Origin: Rhodothermales bacterium
GTDB taxonomy: Bacteria > Bacteroidota > Rhodothermia > Rhodothermales > JAHQVL01
Assembly: GCA_041391505.1 (NCBI GenBank)
Contig: JAWKNW010000005.1
Span: forward strand, 1 to 64,000
Reading direction: 5' to 3'
DNA: 64,000 nucleotides
Below the pieces are notes generated by a model. That model did no database searches. It worked only from the letters and a program-made list of their open reading frames with translations, and was not told the origin of the DNA. This document shows positions 42,773-50,371 of the stretch, one piece after another. A program made the translations under genes and the position numbers. How positions within the stretch are numbered: the first letter of the stretch is position 1; each line of letters begins with the position of its first letter.

Positions 42773-44062
42773 ATGTCTCTTGTTGAAACGCCGCGTGCCG
42801 GCGTGTCCATCCCGTCCCAGACGCAGTCCGCTCTGGATCGGTATCGCGCGGTGCGCGCCTTCACGGAAATGCTGTGCGAACCGCTGGTCGCGGAAGACTA
42901 CGTCGTCCAGTCGATGACGGATGTCAGTCCGACCAAGTGGCACCTGGCGCACACCAGCTGGTTTTTTGAGACCTTCGTATTGCGTCCGCACGCCGCCGGC
43001 TATACGCCGCTGCATCCGGCCTACGCCTATCTGTTCAACTCCTACTACGTGCAGGCCGGAGAACGCCACTGCCGCATGCAGCGCGGGCTGCTGTCGCGGC
43101 CGACCGTCGAGGAGGTGTATGCCTACCGCCGGTATGTCGACGAGCACATGGCGCACCTCATGGAGACGGGGAACGACCTGTTGATGCAGGATATCCTGCC
43201 GCTCATCGAGGTCGGGCTGCACCACGAGCAGCAGCATCAGGAACTCATGCTCACCGACATCAAGCATGTGTTTTCGATCAATCCGCTCTACCCGGTTTAC
43301 CGTCCGTACCGGAGTCGGCCGGCCGGCGTGCTGCCGGCCCTGTCGTGGGTGCCTTTCGAGGAGGGCGTCTACCCGGTCGGCCACGAGGGCGACGGGTTTT
43401 ATTACGACAACGAAGGTCCGCGGCATCGCTGCTTCGCCGAGCCGTTCGCGCTGGCGTCGCGCCTGACGACCAACGGCGAGTACCAGGCGTTTATCGAGGA
43501 CGGCGGCTACCGCCGGCCCGAACTCTGGCTCTCGGCCGGATGGGCCACGAGGACGGAGGGCCACTGGGAAGCGCCGCTCTACTGGGAGCGGGGGGACGGG
43601 GGCTGGCAGCAGTTCACCCTGAGCGGACTGCAGCCGGTGGATCCGGACGAACCCGTGACGCACGTCAGCTATTTCGAGGCCGACGCGTTTGCGCGCTGGG
43701 CCGGCGCCCGGCTGCCCACCGAGCAGGAGTGGGAGATCGCGGCCAGCCGGCAGCCTCTCGAGGGCCCCTTTGTCGATGCCGGCTACTACCGGCCCGTGCG
43801 GTATGCCGGCGCGGAGGACGGGCCGCTGCTCCAGCTGTTCGGGGATGTCTGGCAGTGGACGCGGAGCCCGTATTCACCCTATCCCGGCTATGAGCCGGCG
43901 CCGGGAGCGCTCGGGGAATACAACGGCAAATTCATGTGCAACCAGTTCGTGCTGCGGGGGGCATCCTGTGCCACCTCGAACTCCCACGCCCGCGCCACCT
44001 ACCGCAACTTCTTCCCGCCCGACGCACGCTGGCAGTTCAGCGGCATCCGACTCGCGCGCTGA
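42773..44062 (+). CDS. egtB: Ergothioneine biosynthesis sulfoxide synthase EgtB
   Basis: Non-haem iron enzyme joining a thiol (gamma-glutamylcysteine or cysteine) to N-alpha-trimethylhistidine. The N-terminal DinB-like domain gives the iron ligands: KWHLAH (His60 by position) and HHEQQHQE (His151-x3-His155-x-Glu157). The C-terminal FGE-sulfatase/C-type-lectin domain holds LSWVPFEEGVYPVGHEG, ARLPTEQEWEIA and the closing LRGASCATSNSHARATYRNFF. 429 aa, standard. ATG 42773 is chosen over an upstream frame. EgtD follows after 43 bp; no EgtA, EgtC or EgtE is in the window. Confidence 0.93.
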   Translation: MSLVETPRAGVSIPSQTQSALDRYRAVRAFTEMLCEPLVAEDYVVQSMTDVSPTKWHLAHTSWFFETFVLRPHAAGYTPLHPAYAYLFNSYYVQAGERHCRMQRGLLSRPTVEEVYAYRRYVDEHMAHLMETGNDLLMQDILPLIEVGLHHEQQHQELMLTDIKHVFSINPLYPVYRPYRSRPAGVLPALSWVPFEEGVYPVGHEGDGFYYDNEGPRHRCFAEPFALASRLTTNGEYQAFIEDGGYRRPELWLSAGWATRTEGHWEAPLYWERGDGGWQQFTLSGLQPVDPDEPVTHVSYFEADAFARWAGARLPTEQEWEIAASRQPLEGPFVDAGYYRPVRYAGAEDGPLLQLFGDVWQWTRSPYSPYPGYEPAPGALGEYNGKFMCNQFVLRGASCATSNSHARATYRNFFPPDARWQFSGIRLAR

Positions 44063-44105
44063 AGTGCTTCGCCCGTAGCTTCTCACTCACCCTATTCCAG
44101 GAGAC

Positions 44106-45098
44106 ATGCCCGATTCCCATAGCGACGCATCGACGTCTGCCACGCCCGTACTTCCTACCCGATCCACCTTTCTGAACGATGTGCTCGAAGGGCTCGGACG
44201 GGACCAGAAAACCCTGTCGGCCAAATACTTTTACGATGAAACCGGTTCGCAGCTGTTCGAGGCCATTTGCGAACAGGAGGAATATTATCCGACACGTACG
44301 GAGATGGGCATCATGCAGCGGTATATCGACGAGATGGTCGCCCTGATCGGCCCCGGCGCGCTCCTGGTCGAATACGGCAGCGGCAGCAGCCTTAAAACGC
44401 GCATCCTGCTCGATCATCTTATAGAACCTGCCGGTTATGTACCGATCGACATCTCGCACGATTTTCTGCAGCAGACGGCCCGCGAGCTGTCCACCCGGTA
44501 TCCCCACATTCGGATCGCACCGGTGAGTGCGGACTATACCCGCCCCTTCCAGCTGCCCGTCTTCGAGCCGGCGCCGCGCCGGCGCATCGTGTATTTCCCG
44601 GGATCGACGATCGGGAATTTCGAGCCGGCCGCCGCCGTCGCGTTCCTGAAACGGGTGGCGCGTGTGTGCGGGCCGGGCGGGGCGCTGCTGATCGGCGTCG
44701 ACCTCAAGAAGCCGGTCGAGGTGCTCGAAGCGGCGTACGACGACGCCGGCGGCGTCACGGCGGCGTTCAACAAGAACGTCCTCGAGCGCATCAACCGCGA
44801 GCTGGATGCCGATTTCGACATCGACCGGTTTGCGCATCGGGCCCTCTACAACAGGGCCAAAGGACGCATCGAGATGCATCTGGTCAGCCAGGAAGCCCAG
44901 ACCGTAACGATTTCGGGCCATCGGATTGATTTCGAACGCTGCGAGACGATCCATACAGAGAACTCCTACAAGTACGCGCCCGACGAATTTGCCCGCCTCG
45001 CGGCGACGGCCGGGTTTGTTCAGCAGCATGTGTGGACCGACGACGCTCCTTATTTTAGTGTTCAGTATCTCACCGTCGGTGGAACGGCTCGGGCGTGA
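44106..45098 (+). CDS. egtD: L-histidine N-alpha-methyltransferase EgtD
   Basis: SAM-dependent enzyme that trimethylates histidine to hercynine, the first step of ergothioneine synthesis. Signatures: LSAKYFYDETGSQLFEAIC with EEYYPTRTE, SAM-binding LVEYGSGSSLKT, YVPIDISHDFL, and VYFPGSTIGNFEP. The substrate region includes HTENSYKYAPDEF. 330 aa, usual length. Same strand as egtB with a 43-bp gap, clearly one operon. Inorganic pyrophosphatase follows 52 bp later and may or may not share the transcript. Confidence 0.95.
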   Translation: MPDSHSDASTSATPVLPTRSTFLNDVLEGLGRDQKTLSAKYFYDETGSQLFEAICEQEEYYPTRTEMGIMQRYIDEMVALIGPGALLVEYGSGSSLKTRILLDHLIEPAGYVPIDISHDFLQQTARELSTRYPHIRIAPVSADYTRPFQLPVFEPAPRRRIVYFPGSTIGNFEPAAAVAFLKRVARVCGPGGALLIGVDLKKPVEVLEAAYDDAGGVTAAFNKNVLERINRELDADFDIDRFAHRALYNRAKGRIEMHLVSQEAQTVTISGHRIDFERCETIHTENSYKYAPDEFARLAATAGFVQQHVWTDDAPYFSVQYLTVGGTARA

Positions 45099-45150
45099 GG
45101 AGTTAAAAGAAAAACGCATCTCACGACTCTAAAGACTAGAGCCTACGCTC

Positions 45151-45723
45151 ATGTATCGCACAGCGCACGCCTGGCACGAAGTGCCCATAGGTGAAGAAGC
45201 CCCGGAAATGTTTCAGGCGGTGGTGGAGATCCCGAAAGGGAGCAAGATCAAATACGAACTCGACAAACAGACCGGCCTCATCCGGGTCGATCGTGTGCTC
45301 TACTCCTCCGTCATCTACCCGGCGAACTACGGATTCATCCCTCAGACGCTGGGTGAGGACGACGACCCGTTGGACGTGCTCGTGCTCATGCAGGAGCAGG
45401 TCGCTCCCCTGAGCATCCTTCGCGCCCGCCCGATCGGGTTGATGGAGATGGTGGACCAGGGGCAGAACGACGAAAAAATCATCTGCATCCACGTGGACGA
45501 TCCGGCCTTCAACGGTTTCTACCACATCTGGGAAATCCCGGACCACACCCTGCGCGAACTCAAGCGCTTCTTTCAGGACTACAAGAAACTGGAAGAAAAG
45601 GAAGTGCGCGTAGAGAACTTCCTCGGACCGGACAAGGCACGCGCCGTCGTCAATCGCTCGATCGTGCGCTACAACGAGATGTACCGCAAGAAAAAGGAAG
45701 AGGCCGAAGCCGCGGACGCGTGA
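45151..45723 (+). CDS. ppa: Inorganic pyrophosphatase (family I)
   Basis: Soluble Mg-dependent enzyme hydrolysing pyrophosphate to phosphate. Motifs: IPKGSKIKYELDKQTG, RVLYSSVIYPANYGFIPQT and the metal-binding GEDDDPLDVLVL (D-x-D-P-x-D), then HVDDP with the third Asp pair. 190 aa, slightly longer than E. coli PPase because of a charged C-terminal tail (YRKKKEEAEAADA). ATG 45151 follows a purine-rich leader. It lies after egtBD on the same strand. A block of heptamer repeats begins 3 bp after its stop. Confidence 0.95.
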   Translation: MYRTAHAWHEVPIGEEAPEMFQAVVEIPKGSKIKYELDKQTGLIRVDRVLYSSVIYPANYGFIPQTLGEDDDPLDVLVLMQEQVAPLSILRARPIGLMEMVDQGQNDEKIICIHVDDPAFNGFYHIWEIPDHTLRELKRFFQDYKKLEEKEVRVENFLGPDKARAVVNRSIVRYNEMYRKKKEEAEAADA

Positions 45724-45726
45724 TGC

Positions 45727-45882
45727 GGGTTCGTGGTTCGAGGTTCAATTTCCGTTGAGAACGGACATTCACCACGCCCATTGCGAGCGGTTCAGGATGA
45801 CGCCTCGAAAAGGATTTTGGAAAATCTCGTCAGGTTCTGGGAGGCCACGAGCATAACCTCGAACCTGGAACCTCAAACTCTC
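45727..45882. repeat. Opposed heptamer-repeat arms between ppa and a barrel gene
   Basis: The left arm has GGGTTCG, TGGTTCG, AGGTTCA (45727-45747). The right arm has AACCTCG, AACCTGG, AACCTCA, AACTCTC (45855-45882), the reverse-complement family. About 107 bp lie between. The layout matches the array at 48.06 kb and fills the gap between convergent gene ends. Confidence 0.75.
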
Positions 45883-45885
45883 CCT

Positions 45886-47130
45886 TCAAAACAGCCCGAG
45901 GCGCACTTCGACGGAGTGATTCCACGCCGGCGCCTGCCCGGGCACGCGGCCTTCCTCGTAGCCGAAGTAGGCGTAGTCGACCCGGATAAAGCCCAGCGCA
46001 ATGCCTGCCCCGAGCGCCGGATACCCCTGGTTCAGCCCCGCCCGAAGTGACAGGAAGGGGAGGTGTACCTGGGCCCCGATGTGCAGCCGCGCCAGGAAAT
46101 CCTGATCGATTACCGGCGCGCGCGAGCCGACGTAGTCGATGGCCAGCCCCGATTCCTTGAAAATCCCGAGGAACGAAGGCAGCACGTAGGCGACCCCCGC
46201 ACGGTACGACATGTACATGCCGTAGGCGTCGTTCGCCAGGACGGCCTCCCGATCAGCCACGACCGGGTTGTACGTGCCGGCGAGCATGCGATCGTAGGAG
46301 AACGAGAAGGGGTGGGTGACCACGTCGTACACCGCGCCGGCGGCGTAAAAACGGCCGGGCAGGAAGGGCAGTTTACCCAGTTCGTATTGCAGGCCCAGAT
46401 CGGCGCTGAGGCCCGTAGCGGAGAGCACATGATAGGGCTCGTTGCTCCCCATGACATCGATCGGCTTGTTCTTGCTGGAGACGCTGCGGCGAATGTATTT
46501 CACCGTCAGGCCCAGCGTTCCGCGTTTGATCCCGATGGTCGACAGATCCTTCGCCGCGCCGGCCACCACCATCACGTCGGCCAGGGCGGTCATGTTGAAC
46601 TGCGGCACGCCGCCGCCGGCATCGGTGTAGGTGTAGCTGAAATAGCTGCTGCCGAATGCCCCCACGCCCACGCCGAGGCCGAACATCCGAAACATCAACG
46701 AAGGGCCGGGCACGGTTGCATTGAGGTAGGCCCGGTCGCGGCCCATATCGAGCGCGGCGCCGTAGAGGGCCGCCCGCTCCTCGACGCGCAGCGTCGACAG
46801 CCCCTCGTCGATGGCCGGCGCCATCTCATCCCTGTAAAACCTGACCTGGTCGACCACCTGTTCGTTGAACGTGGCGCGCAGCCCGACGGCGTTGAGGATC
46901 GGCCGCATGGGCGGGATGTAGGCGAAATGCGCCGGATTGTAGAAGAACGCCGTCTGGGTCGATGGGATGCCGGCGACGGCGTCGCCCATGCCCAGCGCCT
47001 GGATCGATTGGGAAAACGGACGGGTTGTCTGGACGAGTTGCTGGGCGTATACGGCCTGATTCGCGAATGCGCTTAGAAGCAGTAGCGCCCAGACGAACGG
47101 ACGGCGAAGCACAACGGTTCGGTTTGACAC
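45886..47130 (-). CDS. PorV-like outer-membrane barrel, cassette copy B
   Basis: Outer-membrane barrel protein of about 414 aa. GTG 47130, preceded by GAAAGAG, is chosen because it opens a good signal peptide (FVWALLLLSAFANQAVYAQ). The conserved block IQALGMGDAVAG followed by TAFFYNPAHFA is of the PorV/PorQ type. Then come VDQVRFYRDEM, GAFGSSYFSYTY and a closing VRLGLF. It is paralogous along its length to the barrel at 48140-49354; each is preceded by a cysteine-conserving lipoprotein gene. Function unknown; cargo handling at the outer membrane is the natural guess from the PorV relation. Confidence 0.82.
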   Translation of the reverse strand: MSNRTVVLRRPFVWALLLLSAFANQAVYAQQLVQTTRPFSQSIQALGMGDAVAGIPSTQTAFFYNPAHFAYIPPMRPILNAVGLRATFNEQVVDQVRFYRDEMAPAIDEGLSTLRVEERAALYGAALDMGRDRAYLNATVPGPSLMFRMFGLGVGVGAFGSSYFSYTYTDAGGGVPQFNMTALADVMVVAGAAKDLSTIGIKRGTLGLTVKYIRRSVSSKNKPIDVMGSNEPYHVLSATGLSADLGLQYELGKLPFLPGRFYAAGAVYDVVTHPFSFSYDRMLAGTYNPVVADREAVLANDAYGMYMSYRAGVAYVLPSFLGIFKESGLAIDYVGSRAPVIDQDFLARLHIGAQVHLPFLSLRAGLNQGYPALGAGIALGFIRVDYAYFGYEEGRVPGQAPAWNHSVEVRLGLF

Positions 47131-47198
47131 AGAATCTCTTTCGCTGGGGTAGGTGGCGGGTCCGCCCGGGCGGCCGGCGTGCAGGAGGCGGTGCGGGT

Positions 47199-48041
47199 TC
47201 AACGGGTCGGACAGGTTTCTGCGATCTCGTTCCCCAGCGCGGCCCATGCGGAATTGGCCGCATCGATGAGCGTATCGGAGGTCGTGCCCCGCGGGCTCTC
47301 AAAAAGCTGCGCGCGGGCGGTGGCGCTGGTCGCGGCCTCGTCCAGATCGTCCGCCGTGCGGCAGGCGACGTACGCGGTCATCATCGACATCTCTTCCTGG
47401 CTGTCCGCGCAGTACCCGATCCCCCCCGACGGCAGGCGATGCAGCGTCGCGGTAGTAGCCTCGGCTGTTTTCTGGACCTCCACCAGGGCCAGACTCAGGT
47501 GGACCAGCGCCCGAATCTGGTAGGCGCGGGCCAGGAGCAGCGTCGTCTCCGGTCCGTCGTTCGCCGGCATCGGGACATCGAGCAGACTCTTGATGCGGCG
47601 CATCACCTGCAGGCGCGGCTCGAGCGCCGCATACGCCGGCTCGTCGATCAGCGAAAGAGGCGAGGAGGGGATGGCGGATGGCGAAAACGAGCACGCCGGC
47701 GCGGCGCCGGCGGGGATGAAGGGCTCCTTTTCCGCGCCGTCGTCGAACCCGATCGTGCGCGAAAGGGAGACGACGTCGAACAGCCGGATCGTGTCGCGCT
47801 GGACGAGCGCTTCGGACAACAAGGTGCGGACATCCAGCCGATCCCCCGAACGGGGGAGAGCGCGTTCCATGTAGGATACGGCCGCTGCCGTGTCGCCGGT
47901 ATCGAGCGCGATACGGGCGTCTACCAGCAGATCGGCGATGGCGTCGCTCCCGCCCTCGTCCTGGAACGGCGCAAAGGCGTTGCACCCCGCCTGCAGCAGA
48001 CAGATGTTCAGCAGAAGGCGCGGCAGCAGGTGGCGGGGCAT
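47199..48041 (-). CDS. Cysteine-conserving lipoprotein, cassette copy B
   Basis: 280-residue lipoprotein of unknown function; lipobox LLQAGC (Cys20). A short TPR-like helical region (LLVDARIALDTGDTAAAVSYMERAL) is followed by APACSF, GGIGYC and YVAC, three positions shared with the paralogous lipoprotein at 49417-50253. The similarity extends over the N-terminal third and around the GIGYC block. It precedes barrel copy B by 68 bp on the same strand, and an array of heptamers sits upstream of it. Likely periplasmic face of the outer membrane. Confidence 0.8.
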   Translation of the reverse strand: MPRHLLPRLLLNICLLQAGCNAFAPFQDEGGSDAIADLLVDARIALDTGDTAAAVSYMERALPRSGDRLDVRTLLSEALVQRDTIRLFDVVSLSRTIGFDDGAEKEPFIPAGAAPACSFSPSAIPSSPLSLIDEPAYAALEPRLQVMRRIKSLLDVPMPANDGPETTLLLARAYQIRALVHLSLALVEVQKTAEATTATLHRLPSGGIGYCADSQEEMSMMTAYVACRTADDLDEAATSATARAQLFESPRGTTSDTLIDAANSAWAALGNEIAETCPTR

Positions 48042-48054
48042 TGGGGAAGGGTCT

Positions 48055-48135
48055 AAGGTTTAATGTTTAAGGTTCAAGGTTCAAGGCCTGCAAAAATAGC
48101 CACCTTGAACCTTAAACCTCGAACCTTTAACCCCT
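48055..48135. repeat. Opposed 5+5 heptamer array between the two cassettes
   Basis: Left arm: AAGGTTT, AATGTTT, AAGGTTC, AAGGTTC, AAGGCCT (48055-48089). Right arm: CACCTTG, AACCTTA, AACCTCG, AACCTTT, AACCCCT (48101-48135). The arms include a perfect 15-bp inverted repeat (48065-48079 with 48103-48117), so a strong hairpin can form. It occupies nearly all of the 98-bp gap between barrel copy A and lipoprotein copy B. Confidence 0.88.
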
Positions 48136-48139
48136 ACCC

Positions 48140-49354
48140 CTAGAGACCGATCCGGATCTGCCCGGAATGATACCAGGTGGCGAGCTGACCGGGGTAACGG
48201 CCGCCTTCGGTGCCGTAATACGCGTAGTCGAGGTCGATAAACCCGAGCGAGATTCCGCCGCCGACCGTGGGGTACCCCTGGTTGAGGCCGGCGCGCAGCG
48301 AGAGGATCTTCACGCGGGCCTGGACGCCGAGCCGGATGTGCGCCAGGAAGGCCTGGTCGACCGCCGCCTCGCTGTACCCGACATAGTCGAGCGCGACACC
48401 GGTCTCATCGAGCAGTCCGCCCGGAAGCTTCGGCAGCGAGTAGGCCACGCCCAGCCTGAAGGACGGCTCGACCGCGAATTCGGCGTTGGCGCGGGCGACA
48501 TCGTCCGCCACGTCCTCCGCACTGGCTACGCCTTGCAGCGTGCGGTCGTAGGCGTAGGCGAACGGGCTTCCGACGAGGTCGTACATCGTGAGGCCGATGT
48601 TCAGGTTGCCCGGCAGCAGACCGGGCGCCGGCCGCTCGTAGAGGACGCCGAGGTCGACCCCGACGCGGTTGCCGGCGATGAGGGCGAAGGCCTCGTCGGA
48701 CGAGAACACATCCAGCGGCCGGCTCTTGAACGTCACGTAGCGCCGGGTGTATTTGCCGTTGAGGCCGGCCGACAGGCCCTTGACGCCGAACGGCGTAAGA
48801 TCGATGCCCACGCTCCCTACGACCATCGCATCGGCGAGGGCCTCCATGTCGATGAGCGGCAATCCGCCGCCGCCGTCGGGCAGCCGGTAGCGGACGTGGC
48901 TGCTGCCGAAGGCGCCAAGGCCGAAGCCGATCGGGCCGACATGCATCGCGAACGAGGGAGCGAGGACATCTGCTTGCAGCATCGTCGGTACCCGCCCGAT
49001 ATCCAGCGTCTGCCGGTAGAGCCGGTCGAGTTCATCGACATCCAGGTTGTCGAGCCCGGTGTCGAGCGCCGGCTGCAGTTCGTCCCGATAAAACGCTACC
49101 TGGTCGAACAGGTTATTGCTTACCGAAACGCGGGCGCCGGCGACGGTCAGGTGAAACCGTGCCTTGGCCACATGGGCGGGGTTGTAGAAAAAGGAGGACT
49201 GCTGCATCGGCAGCGCCACGACGGCGTCGCCCATGCCCAGCGCCTGCGGCATGGCCACGAAGGACCGGCTATGCTGCGGGACGAACTGGCCGGCCGCCGG
49301 CATGGTTACCGCAAAGGCCAGCAGCAGGAAAAGCACAGGTGTGGAGCGTTGCAT
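48140..49354 (-). CDS. PorV-like outer-membrane barrel, cassette copy A
   Basis: Barrel protein of about 404 aa with signal peptide (MQRSTPVLFLLLAFAVTMPAAGQ) from ATG 49354; a GTG at 49369 is in frame but less likely. Conserved features shared with copy B: MPQALGMGDAVVALP, SSFFYNPAHVA, FDQVAFYRDELQPALD, GAFGSSHVRYR, EALADAMVVGS, and the ending QIRIGL. The PorV/PorQ relation is clear at the N-terminal block only. It follows lipoprotein copy A by 62 bp. Function unknown. Confidence 0.83.
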   Translation of the reverse strand: MQRSTPVLFLLLAFAVTMPAAGQFVPQHSRSFVAMPQALGMGDAVVALPMQQSSFFYNPAHVAKARFHLTVAGARVSVSNNLFDQVAFYRDELQPALDTGLDNLDVDELDRLYRQTLDIGRVPTMLQADVLAPSFAMHVGPIGFGLGAFGSSHVRYRLPDGGGGLPLIDMEALADAMVVGSVGIDLTPFGVKGLSAGLNGKYTRRYVTFKSRPLDVFSSDEAFALIAGNRVGVDLGVLYERPAPGLLPGNLNIGLTMYDLVGSPFAYAYDRTLQGVASAEDVADDVARANAEFAVEPSFRLGVAYSLPKLPGGLLDETGVALDYVGYSEAAVDQAFLAHIRLGVQARVKILSLRAGLNQGYPTVGGGISLGFIDLDYAYYGTEGGRYPGQLATWYHSGQIRIGL

Positions 49355-49416
49355 CGGTTCGGATGGCACGTTTCAAAATCAGGGGGAGTCAGGCCGTAAA
49401 CGGAGCCGGACATGGA

Positions 49417-50253
49417 TCAGCCGGTGACGCGGATGTCGATGCCACAGCTGGCGGTGATGGAGGAGATGAAATCCTCCCGGGCGCTCTGGAGCAGATCGAG
49501 CAGTTCGTTCTCCGTGGATCCGAGCAATTCCTGGCGTATCGCGAGGTCGTCGATCGCGGCGTCGATATCGAGCACTTTCTCGCAGACGATGTAGGATTGG
49601 AGGGCCTGCAGGGCGTGCTGGTCCGGTGCGCAGTACCCGATGCCGTTCTGGCTCACCCGGTAGAGGGTCGCGCCGAGTTCATCGGCCTTGCCCTGGATGT
49701 CCAGCACCATGGTGGCCATCATGCTGATCGCATGCATCAGATGCGCGTTGCTGAGCTGGTTGGGGTCGAGGTCCACCTCGGTTTCCAGCAGGTCGCCCAG
49801 GAGCGCGATGGCGCGATCGAGCACGTCGCGATTCGAGAAGAGGGCGATGAACGCGGCCTCGTCGGCAAAACGAATCTCGGTCAACCCATCGGACGAGCCC
49901 TCGAACGTACACGCCGGCGGCGCGCCGCTCCATTTGCCGGAACCGGCCACGGCGTCTTCCGAGATGAATTCGGCCAGATCCTTCATCAGCAACAGGTCGA
50001 TGTCGTTGGCCTGAAACAGGGCGGACGAAAGCTCGACGCGGATCTCCGGATCGGTCGAATCCTTCGCATAGGCTTTCTCCAGCAACGCGACCGCCTTGTC
50101 CGGATCTCCGTTCTGAAGCGCGTACCGCGCATCGTCCAGCAGCACTTCGGGGTCGTCGCTGGAGCCGTCCCGGTAAAACGACTCGAAGACATTGCAGCCG
50201 GTCGACATGAATAGCATCGACACGACCGCGAAAAGAACGCTGGTCCGTTTCAT
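49417..50253 (-). CDS. Cysteine-conserving lipoprotein, cassette copy A
   Basis: 278-residue lipoprotein (lipobox MSTGC, Cys20). After the anchor, VLLDDARYALQNGDPDKAVALLEKAYAK reads as one or two TPR-type units. PPACTF, QNGIGYC and SYIVC match the paralogue's cysteines; an added CG pair lies near the C-terminus (TASCGIDIRV). First gene of the duplicated region on this strand. No enzyme motif seen. It probably sits on the inner leaflet of the outer membrane, working with the barrel downstream. Confidence 0.8.
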   Translation of the reverse strand: MKRTSVLFAVVSMLFMSTGCNVFESFYRDGSSDDPEVLLDDARYALQNGDPDKAVALLEKAYAKDSTDPEIRVELSSALFQANDIDLLLMKDLAEFISEDAVAGSGKWSGAPPACTFEGSSDGLTEIRFADEAAFIALFSNRDVLDRAIALLGDLLETEVDLDPNQLSNAHLMHAISMMATMVLDIQGKADELGATLYRVSQNGIGYCAPDQHALQALQSYIVCEKVLDIDAAIDDLAIRQELLGSTENELLDLLQSAREDFISSITASCGIDIRVTG

Positions 50254-50371
50254 GGAATACCTGGAGGAACGTGGGATGGGATGGCGCAGCGGCCCGGTGG
50301 AGGGCGGGTGGCGCGACCGTGGGGGAGCGGCAGAGGCTCCAGGTAGGGTATCGGCGGAGAGCGAAGGGCGC

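Noticed and set aside
45724..45885. Small RNA or small protein between ppa and barrel copy B
   Set aside because: The gap is mostly heptamer repeats; the short open frame continues from repeat DNA into the barrel gene's antisense strand.
48055..48135. CRISPR array
   Set aside because: The units are 7 bp with no unique spacers and face each other; no cas gene is near.
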